In this document: piece after piece, positions 10,730 to 18,872 of the stretch | Numbering within the stretch: position 1 is the first letter of the stretch | Layout: each line of letters starts with the position of its first letter | The notes under the pieces: generated by a model | The model's database searches: none | Told to the model about the DNA's origin: nothing | Seen by the model: only the letters and a program-made list of their open reading frames with translations | Position numbers and translations under genes: made by a program | NCBI RefSeq assembly: GCF_001895005.1 | Contig: NZ_BCXH01000012.1 | Coordinates: forward strand, 124,001-188,000 | DNA length: 64,000 bases | Reading direction: 5' to 3' | DNA from: Rhodococcus yunnanensis NBRC 103083 | GTDB lineage: Bacteria; Actinomycetota; Actinomycetes; Mycobacteriales; Mycobacteriaceae

Positions 10730-11521
10730 CTAGGCGGTGAGCGTTCTCTCGTACTTGCGCACCGACAGCGGCACGAACACCACGAGCAAGATGACCACCC
10801 AGATCAGCGTGTAGAGCACCGGATTCTGCAGCGGCCACACATCCGGCGCGGGCGCCGCGGGGTTGGTGTTGCCGAACAACTCGCGCACGGCCTGTGTGAC
10901 CGCGGAAATCGGGTTCCATTCGGCGATGGTCTTGAGGACCGTCGGGAAGCCGTCGATGGGAACGAACGTGTTGGCGATGAACGTGAGCGGGAAGATCACG
11001 ATGAACGACGCGTTGTTGAAGATCTCGGGTGAGCGAACCGTCAGTCCGACGAATGCCATGACCCACGAGATCGAATACGCGAACAGCAGAAGCAGAACGT
11101 AGCCCGCGACCGCCTCGAAGAACGACGACGTGATGCGCCATCCGACGATGAGTCCGGTGATCGACATGATCGTGATGGTCACGATGTTGTTGCCGACGTC
11201 GGCTGCGGTGCGTCCGATGACGACGGCCGAACGCGCCATCGGCAGCGACCGGAACCGGTCCATGACGCCCTTCTGCAGATCCTCCGCGAGCGAGGATCCG
11301 GTGATGGACGCACCGAAGATCATGGTCTGCACGAAGATGCCGCCCATGAGGAAGCTCTTGTAGTCCACACCGGGAACGTCGATGGCACTGCCGAAGACGT
11401 ACGCGAACAGCAGCACGAACATGATCGGCGACAGCGTGGCGAAGAACAGCAGATCGGGAACTCGCTTGAGCTTGATCAGGTTTCGCTTGGTGATGATCAG
11501 AGAATCGTGAAAGACACTCAT
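10730..11521 (-). CDS. ABC-2 type exporter permease (DrrB-like)
   Basis: A 263-residue membrane protein with about six helices of the ABC-2 family used by drug and polyketide-lipid exporters. It begins with a cytoplasmic SLIITKRNLIKLKRVPDLLFF and carries the family pattern QKGVMDRFRSLPMARSAVVIGR and NPISAVTQAVRELF. Its ATG overlaps the stop of the ATPase gene in ATGA, so the two subunits are translationally coupled. Together they form a daunorubicin-resistance type exporter; the substrate is unknown. Confidence 0.88.
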   Translation of the reverse strand: MSVFHDSLIITKRNLIKLKRVPDLLFFATLSPIMFVLLFAYVFGSAIDVPGVDYKSFLMGGIFVQTMIFGASITGSSLAEDLQKGVMDRFRSLPMARSAVVIGRTAADVGNNIVTITIMSITGLIVGWRITSSFFEAVAGYVLLLLFAYSISWVMAFVGLTVRSPEIFNNASFIVIFPLTFIANTFVPIDGFPTVLKTIAEWNPISAVTQAVRELFGNTNPAAPAPDVWPLQNPVLYTLIWVVILLVVFVPLSVRKYERTLTA

Positions 11522-12486
11522 TTGGCTTCCTCCACTGCAGCGTCGGCCTCGGTCGCATGTCCGGTGAGGCTGAGAAACACGTCGTCGAGATTCGGTCGAC
11601 GCAGTCCGACGTCCACCACACCGATGTTCGCCTGTTTCATCTGAACGAGAGCCTCGGTCAGGTCGTCGGCCCCCTCCCCGACGGACACGGTGATACGACG
11701 CGTCTGCGCGTCGTACGCCGGTGCATCGACTCCGATCGGCGTCAGGATCTTCTCGGCCCGCTCGCGATCGGATGCGTCGATCAGCACGAACTCGAGACGT
11801 TCGCCGCCGACCTGCGCCTTGAGGTGATCGGCGGTGCCCTCGGCAATGATGGATCCTTTGTCCAGCACGATGATCGAGTCGGCGAGCCGGTCCGCTTCTT
11901 CGAGATACTGCGTCGTCAACAGAATGGTCGTTCCGTCCTTGACCAGATCGGAGATGAACTCCCACATACCGATTCGACTGCGCGGATCGAGACCCGTCGT
12001 CGGCTCGTCGAGGAACACCACCCTTGGCCGACCGATGAGACTCGCCGCGATGTCGAGTCTGCGCCGCATACCGCCGGAGTACTGCTTGGCCGTCCGATCA
12101 CGCGCGTACTCGAGATCGAACCGGGCGAGCAGTTCGTCGGCACGCCGACGGGCCTCTGCCTTCTTCAGCCCGAACAGCCTGCCCACCATCTCGAGATTCT
12201 CGTAACCCGTCAGATATTCGTCGACGGCGGCGAACTGGCCGGTGAGTCCGATCATGGACCGAACTTCGTTGGCCTTCTTCGCCACATCCAGGCCGAACAC
12301 TTCGGCTCGCCCCGACGTCGCTTGCAACAGGGTCGCGAGAATGCGAACCGCTGTGGTCTTTCCTGCCCCGTTGGGCCCGAGCACTCCGAGCACCGTGCCC
12401 TCGGGTACTCCGAAACTGATTCCGTTCAGCGCGACGTTCTTGCCGTACCGCAGGACCAGGTTCTCGACTTCGATGGCGTTCGCCAT
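11518..12486 (-). CDS. ABC exporter ATP-binding protein (DrrA-like)
   Basis: 322 residues. Walker A GPNGAGKTTAV near residue 37, signature YSGGMRRRLDIAASL, Walker B RVVFLDEPTTGLDPRSR, and an H-loop position filled as LTTQYLEEADRLAD. The extra C-terminal 80 residues are typical of the DrrA/CcmA subgroup. It powers the downstream DrrB-like permease, probably for efflux of a lipophilic compound. A short inverted repeat lies about 75 bases before the start and may be its operator. Confidence 0.92.
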   Translation of the reverse strand: MANAIEVENLVLRYGKNVALNGISFGVPEGTVLGVLGPNGAGKTTAVRILATLLQATSGRAEVFGLDVAKKANEVRSMIGLTGQFAAVDEYLTGYENLEMVGRLFGLKKAEARRRADELLARFDLEYARDRTAKQYSGGMRRRLDIAASLIGRPRVVFLDEPTTGLDPRSRIGMWEFISDLVKDGTTILLTTQYLEEADRLADSIIVLDKGSIIAEGTADHLKAQVGGERLEFVLIDASDRERAEKILTPIGVDAPAYDAQTRRITVSVGEGADDLTEALVQMKQANIGVVDVGLRRPNLDDVFLSLTGHATEADAAVEEAK

Positions 12487-12560
12487 TGTGTACTCCCCAT
12501 TCCATTTCTGTGCACTCTGCGAAAGCAGACTCGGAACGCGTGGAACATTAATCGCTCCCT

Positions 12561-12577
12561 AGGACACAGCCTGTCCT
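12561..12577. promoter_or_regulatory. Inverted repeat AGGACA-N5-TGTCCT
   Basis: Perfect six-base arms spaced by five bases lie between the end of the lipoprotein gene and the start of the DrrA-like gene. The size and spacing suit a dimeric repressor such as a TetR protein acting on the exporter. No T-run follows, so a terminator is less likely. No regulator gene is adjacent. Confidence 0.4.
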
Positions 12578-12585
12578 CGAACAGT

Positions 12586-13887
12586 TCAGCGTGACGGCGC
12601 CCACACCGTCGACCCGAATCGGCTCGACACCGTCAGTACACCCGCGGTCTCGGACACCGACATTTCCCGTGGATCGACGCCCTCGGGCCACAGCACCGAC
12701 CACATCATCGCACCGTCGGACGCGCGAATCGCGTGCATTCCGGTGTAGTCGCCGAACACGTAGTGTTCACCGTCGATCGCCCCGGCACGCGCCCAATAGG
12801 CGTCCTGCCACGGCGTCGTCCATCTCGTGAGACCGGTTCGAAGATCGATACCGGAGAAGGTGCGAGTCTCCGACGACCGGACGATCACCGTATCCCCCAC
12901 CGCCGCCAGCACTGCCGAGTCGAGTCCGCCGGTGCCTTCGACCGTCGCCGGATTTCGCCACAGCTCGGCTCCCGAGATCGGATCGTATGCACCGTCACCG
13001 AGGAACAACGGGACGTCGTCGTCGCCGAGGTTCGCCCACGGCCTCGGCGACAGCCCGAGCGTGGCGACCGGGACGACGGTCACCACCTTTCCCGTCCCGT
13101 CGAGGATGACCTCGACGAGTGCGCCGTCACCGGCCCTGCTGACGTTGACGTACAGATCGTTTCGCAGCGGCAGCGGATTCTCGCCGAAGAACGCGAATCG
13201 CGGCGCACCGGTGTCGATGTCGATGATGTGGTGGGCACCGGACGAGTAGACGTCGACGATGTTCTTGTCCGGAAAGACTGCGGGTGAGGCGGGTCGGCCG
13301 GGCACAGGGGAATCGAAGGTCGCCGACCAGTGAGTGTCGAGTTCGGTGTACGTGCCGGAGCGAATCCTCGACACGAGCATGTCCTCGCTCCTCGTCGATA
13401 CGTATCCGACCCCGTTCGCAGCTCGCACGTGGTAGACGTTCTCGTCGGTCGAGATGTCACCGAGAATTCGGCCGTCCGTCACGTCGAGATACACCACCCG
13501 GTGGTCGCCGTAGCACGCAAGAACGGTGTCGTCGATCTCCTCGGCGCACTGCCGTACCGGGCCGACGTCGCGCAGCCACAACCGCTCTCCGCTGCTGGGA
13601 TCGAGCGCGAGAACGCGCAGACCCTTCGGATTCTTCGAGTAGTCGCCGTCGGCCAGCCCGGCGAGCATCGGCATGTCCTCGCCGGGAATCTCGGGCAGCG
13701 CGAACGCGCGCGAGTGCGTGGCCGTGCCGAGGACGGCGGTATCGAGAGTCCACACCGGAGTGGGCGCAACGGCGAAATCGCCTGCGGCGAAACGCGCGTC
13801 GACCTCGGGGTGCGGCGGCGGCACGCTGCACCCGGCGCCCAGCAGCGCCAGCACGACAAGTCCTGCGACACCACGTCCGTTTCTCAC
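12586..13887 (-). CDS. Secreted lipoprotein with PQQ-like beta-propeller repeats
   Basis: 433 residues. A GTG start gives the signal peptide MRNGRGVAGLVVLALLGAGC with the lipobox LGAGC, so the mature protein is probably anchored to the outer face of the membrane. The rest contains repeated propeller blades with patterns such as VLALDPSSGERLW, VYLDVTDGRIL, YDPISGAELW, GIDLRTGLTRW and IRASDGAMMW, as in PQQ-like or BamB-type folds. The function is unknown. An in-frame extension reaches far into the neighbouring ilvA, but only the GTG at 13887 gives a signal peptide. It starts five bases after the ilvA stop. Confidence 0.83.
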   Translation of the reverse strand: MRNGRGVAGLVVLALLGAGCSVPPPHPEVDARFAAGDFAVAPTPVWTLDTAVLGTATHSRAFALPEIPGEDMPMLAGLADGDYSKNPKGLRVLALDPSSGERLWLRDVGPVRQCAEEIDDTVLACYGDHRVVYLDVTDGRILGDISTDENVYHVRAANGVGYVSTRSEDMLVSRIRSGTYTELDTHWSATFDSPVPGRPASPAVFPDKNIVDVYSSGAHHIIDIDTGAPRFAFFGENPLPLRNDLYVNVSRAGDGALVEVILDGTGKVVTVVPVATLGLSPRPWANLGDDDVPLFLGDGAYDPISGAELWRNPATVEGTGGLDSAVLAAVGDTVIVRSSETRTFSGIDLRTGLTRWTTPWQDAYWARAGAIDGEHYVFGDYTGMHAIRASDGAMMWSVLWPEGVDPREMSVSETAGVLTVSSRFGSTVWAPSR

Positions 13888-13892
13888 CGCGG

Positions 13893-15134
13893 TCAGCTCT
13901 CGACCGTGACGGTGTACCCGCTTGCACCGAGTGCCGCGAGCACGTCCTCGCGATGCGATGGTCCCCGTGTCTCGACGGTCAGCATCACGTCCACTTCCTC
14001 GAGCCCCAGTTGCCCACCCGTCCTCGAGTGCACCACATCGACGACGCTCGCCCCGAGCGTCTTGACCACACCCAACAGACTGAGCAGACCGCCCGGTCGA
14101 TCCGAAACCGTCACGCGCACAGCCAAGTAGCGGCCCGCCGCACGCAGTCCGTGCGTGATGACATGCGTCAGGAGGAGCGGATCGATGTTGCCACCGGAGA
14201 GCACCGCGCATACCGAACCCTGCAGGTGCAGGTCGTCGCGGGTCATCAGCGCCGCGACCGCCGCAGCGCCGGCAGGCTCGACGATGAGCTTGGCTCGTTC
14301 GATACACAGCAGCAGCGCCCGGGAGAGAGCATCCTCGCTGACGGTGACGACGTCGTCGACCCAGCTCTCGACGTGCTCGAACGGCACACTGCCCGGCAGG
14401 CCGACAGCGATACCGTCGGCCATCGTCGACATCGAACTCATCGCAAGCGGGCGTCCCGCAGCCAGCGACGGCGGCCATGCTGCCGCGCCTTCGGCCTGCA
14501 CACCGATCACGCGCACGTCGGGCTTTTGCAGATGTACCGCAGCAGCGACGCCGGCGAGCAGTCCGCCGCCGCCGGTCGGGACCAGCACGGTACCGACGTC
14601 CGGCATCTGACCGAGGAGCTCGGTTCCCAAAGTCGCCTGTCCGGCAACGATATCCGCATGGTCGAACGGATGAATCAGAACGGCGCCGGTACGCTCGGCG
14701 AACTCACGCGCATGACCGAGTGCTTCGTCGACGGTCTGACCGACGAGATTCACCGTCGCCCCGTACGCCTTGGTCGCGACGAGCTTCGGCAGCGACACGC
14801 CCGTCGGCATGAAGACGGTCGAATTGATTCCCAATTGTGTTGCAGCCCAAGCGACACCTTGGGCATGGTTCCCCGCGCTCGCCGCGACGACACCGCCTGC
14901 GCGCTGCTCCTTCGACAACTTCGAAATCCGGTTGTATGCACCACGAGGCTTGAAAGACCCTGTGCGCTGCAAGTTTTCACACTTGAGCCGCACTTCGTGG
15001 CCGGTCAGATCCGACAGGATCCGCGACGCGACGACAGGAGTGCGGCGCATGACCGGCTCGAGCGTCACCTCCGCGTCGGCGATATCTCGAGCGGTGAGGA
15101 GATTCTCACTCAAGAGGTCGCCCGATCCCGGCAC
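13893..15134 (-). CDS. ilvA: Threonine ammonia-lyase (threonine dehydratase)
   Basis: Deaminates L-threonine to 2-oxobutanoate with pyridoxal phosphate, the entry to isoleucine synthesis or threonine breakdown. 413 residues. The PLP lysine is in TGSFKPRGAYN near residue 62, the asparagine loop is ASAGNHAQG and the phosphate-binding loop is PTGGGGLLAG. The C-terminal 80 residues form a single ACT-like regulatory domain (VRVTVSDRPGGLLSLLGVV), the arrangement of the shorter allosteric or catabolic type rather than the long biosynthetic IlvA with two ACT-like modules. The GTG at 15134 overlaps the oxidoreductase gene upstream by 29 bases; TTG at 15113 is an alternative start. Confidence 0.88.
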   Translation of the reverse strand: MPGSGDLLSENLLTARDIADAEVTLEPVMRRTPVVASRILSDLTGHEVRLKCENLQRTGSFKPRGAYNRISKLSKEQRAGGVVAASAGNHAQGVAWAATQLGINSTVFMPTGVSLPKLVATKAYGATVNLVGQTVDEALGHAREFAERTGAVLIHPFDHADIVAGQATLGTELLGQMPDVGTVLVPTGGGGLLAGVAAAVHLQKPDVRVIGVQAEGAAAWPPSLAAGRPLAMSSMSTMADGIAVGLPGSVPFEHVESWVDDVVTVSEDALSRALLLCIERAKLIVEPAGAAAVAALMTRDDLHLQGSVCAVLSGGNIDPLLLTHVITHGLRAAGRYLAVRVTVSDRPGGLLSLLGVVKTLGASVVDVVHSRTGGQLGLEEVDVMLTVETRGPSHREDVLAALGASGYTVTVES

Positions 15135-16251
15135 GCATCTTCATCACCGCACCCGCCTTACCAGCGCCGACAACAGCCGTAAGAATTCCGTCACGGACGT
15201 AGTATGCCAGGAATTTTCTGCCGTCGTCCTCGACGATCCGAACAGTATCTTCGGGAGAAGGAGCGCCGAGGGCTTGGATCTTCAGGTCGTACTGGTCGCT
15301 CCAGAAATACGGAACCTGCGGGCGGGACGGACCCGGCTCGACGCCGAGCAACACGGGCGCCATGACGCGGACCTGGTCACCGACGTTGCTCCAATGTTCG
15401 ACGCGTCTCCTACCGTCGCCCACCGTCCACGCAGCGACATCCCCGACGGTCCACACGTGCGGATCGCTCGTGCGGCCCGACACGTCCGCATGGATACCGT
15501 TGCCGGTCTCGATGCCCGATCCCGCCAGCCATTCGGTGGCAGGCGTCGACCCGATACCGAGCACGACGAGGTCGGCCTCGAGTTGGGTGCCGTCGTCGAG
15601 CACGGCATGCGTGACCCGTTCCGTTCCGCGCAGCGTGTCCAGCCCGACCCCGGTGCGAACCTCGACCCCTTCCCCGGTGTGCAGCCTGCCGACGAGGGCG
15701 CCGACCTCGCGGCCGAGCACCGATGCGAGCGGCGTCGCCTGCGGCTCGACGACGGTCACCTCGACTCCCAGGTGCCGCAGGCCCGAGGCCGTTTCGCACC
15801 CGATGAAGCCCGCCCCGATCACGACCGCTCTCGACGCCGTCGATGCATCCCGGTGCAGCGCCTCGGCGTCGTCGCGGGACCTGAGCACGTGCACACCCTC
15901 CAGCTCGGGCAGCGACGACGGCCTGCGCGGCCGAAGACCCGTTGCGACGACGAGGTCCTCGTACTCGAGGGCCGAACCGTCCGCGAGTGTCACGGCGCGT
16001 CGACCTGGATCGACCGATACCGCAGCCGAGCCGAGGCGCAGTTCGATGCGATGCTCGGCGAAGTACTCGGCGGGCTCGAACGTCGTGTCCTCGCGCTCGC
16101 CTCGAATGACATCCTTCGACAACGGGGGCCTGTCGTACGGCAGATGTGTCTCGTCACCGACGAGAACCACCGGTCCGTCGTACCCCAGTTTGCGCACTTC
16201 CTGTGCGGTCCGCAGCCCCGCCAGCCCTGCTCCTACGATCACTATTGCCAT
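15106..16251 (-). CDS. FAD-dependent NAD(P) oxidoreductase, ferredoxin/rubredoxin reductase type
   Basis: 381 residues. The N-terminal FAD-binding fingerprint is VIVGAGLAGLRTAQEVRKLG. The second GxGxxG for NAD(P)H is VVIGAGFIGCETASGL near residue 145, then VTVVEPQ, and the FAD-closing motif is VWTVGDVAAW. The C-terminal region with PYFWSDQYDLKIQALGAP is typical of reductases that serve ferredoxins or rubredoxins of dioxygenases and P450s. No partner ferredoxin is adjacent. It overlaps the start of ilvA and is divergent from the Asp23 cluster with about 75 bases between starts. Confidence 0.88.
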   Translation of the reverse strand: MAIVIVGAGLAGLRTAQEVRKLGYDGPVVLVGDETHLPYDRPPLSKDVIRGEREDTTFEPAEYFAEHRIELRLGSAAVSVDPGRRAVTLADGSALEYEDLVVATGLRPRRPSSLPELEGVHVLRSRDDAEALHRDASTASRAVVIGAGFIGCETASGLRHLGVEVTVVEPQATPLASVLGREVGALVGRLHTGEGVEVRTGVGLDTLRGTERVTHAVLDDGTQLEADLVVLGIGSTPATEWLAGSGIETGNGIHADVSGRTSDPHVWTVGDVAAWTVGDGRRRVEHWSNVGDQVRVMAPVLLGVEPGPSRPQVPYFWSDQYDLKIQALGAPSPEDTVRIVEDDGRKFLAYYVRDGILTAVVGAGKAGAVMKMRAGIGRPLE

Positions 16252-16325
16252 GGGAGATCTCTACCAGAAGAGAAACACGTTCCACTGGCCTACCGCTGAC
16301 GGTGTGCGCGTCTACGATCGACATC

Positions 16326-16769
16326 ATGACTACAGACCCCAGCTACGCAGCCGCAGGCTCGGCAGCGTTGACCACAACGCAGGGGCGCACGATCATCGCG
16401 GACGCGGTGGTCGCGAAGATCGCCGGCATCGCCACCCGCGAGATCAACGGCGTGTACGACGTCGGCGGCGGAACAGCGCGTGCGGTCGGCGCACTCCGTG
16501 ACCGCATCCCCGGTGCCCGCGTTAACCACAGTCAGGGTGTCGCCGTCGAGGTCGGTGAGAAGCAGGCCGCCATCGACATCGGAATCGTCGCGGAATACGG
16601 CGTCGCGTTGCACGAGCTGGCGGCAGGAATTCGACGCAACGTCATCACGGCCGTCGAACGAATGACCGGCCTCGAGGTCACCGAAGTGAACATCACCGTC
16701 TACGACGTCATGCTGTTCGACGACTCCGAGACGGGCCTCGACAACGACACTCGCCCCCGCGTGCAGTGA
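16326..16769 (+). CDS. Asp23/Gls24 family envelope stress protein
   Basis: 147 residues. The Asp23 domain runs from GRTIIADAVVAKIAGIATREINGVYDVGGG through VAVEVGEKQAAIDIGIVAEYGVALHELAAGIRRNVITAVERMTGLEVTEVNITVYDV, the most canonical copy of this fold in the cluster. In Staphylococcus Asp23 sits under the membrane tethered by AmaP and affects cell-wall stress responses. It is the first gene of a coupled five-gene operon and its stop overlaps the next start in GTGA. Confidence 0.9.
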   Translation: MTTDPSYAAAGSAALTTTQGRTIIADAVVAKIAGIATREINGVYDVGGGTARAVGALRDRIPGARVNHSQGVAVEVGEKQAAIDIGIVAEYGVALHELAAGIRRNVITAVERMTGLEVTEVNITVYDVMLFDDSETGLDNDTRPRVQ

Positions 16770-17059
16770 CCGACGTCGAGATCGCCGATACCGTCGCCGC
16801 CATCACGTTGAGCGTGGCCGGGGTCGCAGGGTTGCACGGCGGTGAGTTCGGCGAGGTGGCGACCTATCTTCCCGGCCGAAAGGTCGTCGGAGTTCGCATC
16901 GACTCCCAGTACTGCGACATCCATATCAGCGCCGACTATCCGAGCGACGTCAACGGAGTCGCCCGTGGAGTCCTCGCCGCAGTCGCACCCCACGTCCCGG
17001 TGCCCGTCTCGGTCACCGTCGAAGACGTGATCGCCCACTCGCGAGGAGCGTCGTCATGA
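16766..17059 (+). CDS. Small Asp23-like protein
   Basis: 97 residues with a GTG start overlapping the previous stop. The pattern EIADTVAAITLSVAGVAGLHGGEFGEVATYLPGRKVVGVRIDSQYCDIHISADYPSDVNGVARGVLAAV follows the strand and helix order of an Asp23/Gls24 domain in reduced form. It probably joins the complex formed by the first gene product. The next start overlaps its stop in ATGA. Confidence 0.75.
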   Translation: MTDVEIADTVAAITLSVAGVAGLHGGEFGEVATYLPGRKVVGVRIDSQYCDIHISADYPSDVNGVARGVLAAVAPHVPVPVSVTVEDVIAHSRGASS

Positions 17060-17235
17060 CCTACACACTCGCCGGATTGCTCACCGGCCTCCTGCTTGCA
17101 CTCGCCGGGATCATCGGCGGCTTCAGCGGATTCGTTCTCGCCTTGTTCCTCGGAGCCGTCGGCGTCGCCATCGGAGCCCACTTCGACGGACGGCTCGACC
17201 TGACATCGTTGCTGCGCAGCCGTGGCCGTGGTTGA
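17056..17235 (+). CDS. Small membrane protein, DUF2273-like
   Basis: A 59-residue protein starting MTYTLAGLLTGLLLALAGII and ending HFDGRLDLTSLLRSRGRG. Two hydrophobic stretches (residues about 5-20 and 24-41) separated by GGFSG make a tight membrane hairpin, with a short basic tail. Size, shape and place next to Asp23 and AmaP genes match the DUF2273 proteins that accompany asp23 in staphylococci. Its ATG overlaps the previous stop (ATGA), and its last 14 bases overlap the next gene. I assign DUF2273 by context and topology, not by a residue signature. Confidence 0.72.
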   Translation: MTYTLAGLLTGLLLALAGIIGGFSGFVLALFLGAVGVAIGAHFDGRLDLTSLLRSRGRG

Positions 17236-18187
17236 TTCCGAAGGACCCGACACTCTCCTGGTCGACGAGACGGCGGTCGACACCGGCGGGCCCGGCACGC
17301 TCGTCATCAAGGATCGGGCGATCGAGAAAGTTGCCGTCGCGGCCGCGCTGTCGGTACCGACGGTTGTCCGGCAGATCGGCGGGCTGTCCCGCCTGACCGG
17401 GCGAGAACTGCCACGCGCCGACGTATCCGTCGGCGAGCATTCCGTGTCGGTGAACCTCTTCATCGCCGTGGCGTGGCCGTGCCGAATCTCCGAGGTGTCC
17501 ACTGCCGTACACGACGCAGTCGCGCGCGCCCTGGACAGCATCGTCGGCTTACCGTTGCACCGATCGAACGTCGTCGTCGCCGCTACCTCGTGCACAGACG
17601 ATGCAGAACAACCTGTTTCGAGCGAACCCGCCGCCGCTGCGCCGAGACCGCGCCCCCCGACGGCGAACCCTGCCGCGTTGCCGGTGGCTCTCGTGTCGGC
17701 GGTGGCGTTGCTCGGCCTCGCGTTCGTTGCAGGCCGTGAGTTCCTCATCGTGCACGGCACCATCGACGGCGCACGCTGGGTGCAGAACGCGGTCGACTGG
17801 GCCGCGGGGGTTCACTGGGCACCGTGGATGATCACCGCCGCCGTCGCGGCTGCCGTGGCAGGCCTCGTTCTGGTCGTCATCGGACTCGAACCACGGACCA
17901 GGACACACACCGGTGCGACCTCGCCGACGTCGGCGTCACCGATGGTGTGGCTTCGCCCCACCGACGTCGCCCGTATGTGCAGCGATCACGCCGGCACCGT
18001 GCCGGGATGCGAATCCGCACGCACGACGGTCACGAAGAGGCTGGTCACCATCGACGTCCATCGATCGGGCAGTGTCACCGACGACGACACCCTCACCCGT
18101 TCAGTGCGTGACGCGGTCGCTCCGACACTCGCCGTGCTGGCCGACACCAGACGAGTTCGAGTTCGCGTCAAGCAGGGGCACTCGTGA
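17222..18187 (+). CDS. Asp23-like membrane protein with DUF6286-type C-terminal domain
   Basis: 321 residues. Residues about 20-125 repeat the Asp23 pattern (GTLVIKDRAIEKVAVAAAL to VARALDSIVGLPLHRSNVVV). A proline and alanine-rich linker then leads to two membrane helices (LPVALVSAVALLGLAFVAG and WMITAAVAAAVAGLVLVVIG), and the C-terminal 90 residues (WLRPTDVARMCSDHAGTVPGC to RVRVKQ) form a second Asp23-like or DUF6286 module. It begins with GTG inside the previous gene. It may act as a membrane scaffold for the soluble Asp23 copies. Confidence 0.78.
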   Translation: MAVVDSEGPDTLLVDETAVDTGGPGTLVIKDRAIEKVAVAAALSVPTVVRQIGGLSRLTGRELPRADVSVGEHSVSVNLFIAVAWPCRISEVSTAVHDAVARALDSIVGLPLHRSNVVVAATSCTDDAEQPVSSEPAAAAPRPRPPTANPAALPVALVSAVALLGLAFVAGREFLIVHGTIDGARWVQNAVDWAAGVHWAPWMITAAVAAAVAGLVLVVIGLEPRTRTHTGATSPTSASPMVWLRPTDVARMCSDHAGTVPGCESARTTVTKRLVTIDVHRSGSVTDDDTLTRSVRDAVAPTLAVLADTRRVRVRVKQGHS

Positions 18188-18792
18188 AAAGGGTGACGGC
18201 AGCCGTCGATCGCCTACTCGTCGTCGTCGCCGGGTTGGCGCTGATTCTCGGCGGGGCATTCGCGCTCGCGTGGTACTTCGAAGTTCCGTTCGCACGAACC
18301 ATGCTCGCGCGCTTCGACCGCGACGCCCTCGCGGACTTCCCGAACCAGAGTTGGTGGCAGGGCGTCCTGGCCGCAACCGCCGTCGTCGGGACCGTCGTCG
18401 CCATCGCCCTGCTGATCGGCAACCTGTCACCCCGGCGCACAGGAACACTGCAGATCGCCTCCGACGAGTTCCTCGCAGTACGCGTCGACCTGTCCGCACT
18501 GGCCCGCGGAGTTGCATCGGAACTCACGACGTTCCCCGAAGTGCTCTCCGCACGCGGTCGGGCCATCGACGACCGAGGAACCGCAACGTTGGCCGTCACC
18601 GTCCGGACGACGCCGCACATAGACATCGACACCTTCACCCGCATCGTCGAGCGGAGGGCCGAGTTCGTCGCCCAGACCGTGGAAGGCCACCCCGTCGCCC
18701 TGCGCGTGCAGGTCCACGTCGACGGTCAGGGCCGCGGATCGACCGGTTCCGCCTCCGTCGCCAGCGCAGCCGTCACCGCGAACACCGGTTAG
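18184..18792 (+). CDS. amaP: Alkaline shock response membrane anchor protein
   Basis: 202 residues. Two membrane helices at residues about 9-32 and 60-80 enclose a short extracellular loop (FARTMLARFDRDALADFPNQSWW), followed by a cytoplasmic Asp23-like domain (LQIASDEFLAVRVDLSALARGVASEL to RVQVHVDG). This is the AmaP layout: the protein that anchors Asp23 to the membrane. Its GTG start overlaps the previous stop (GTGA). It is the last gene of the cluster, followed by a hairpin shared with tuf. Confidence 0.82.
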   Translation: MKRVTAAVDRLLVVVAGLALILGGAFALAWYFEVPFARTMLARFDRDALADFPNQSWWQGVLAATAVVGTVVAIALLIGNLSPRRTGTLQIASDEFLAVRVDLSALARGVASELTTFPEVLSARGRAIDDRGTATLAVTVRTTPHIDIDTFTRIVERRAEFVAQTVEGHPVALRVQVHVDGQGRGSTGSASVASAAVTANTG

Positions 18793-18816
18793 TACGCCGC
18801 GCCACCCAGACACAGC

Positions 18817-18850
18817 ACAGCGGCACCCACCCGAAGGTGAGTGCCGCTGT
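18817..18850. terminator. Hairpin between convergent amaP and tuf
   Basis: ACAGCGGCACCCACC and its near-perfect complement (one mismatch) form a 15-bp stem around CGAA, midway between the stops of the two convergent genes. No long T-run flanks it, so its strength as an intrinsic terminator is uncertain. Its position suits bidirectional termination. Confidence 0.6.
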
Positions 18851-18872
18851 GGTGGAGCTGGGTGAAGCTAGA

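Noticed and set aside
13284..15182. 632-codon plus-strand open frame
   Set aside because: Antisense to ilvA and the PQQ-repeat lipoprotein, which both have full family motifs.
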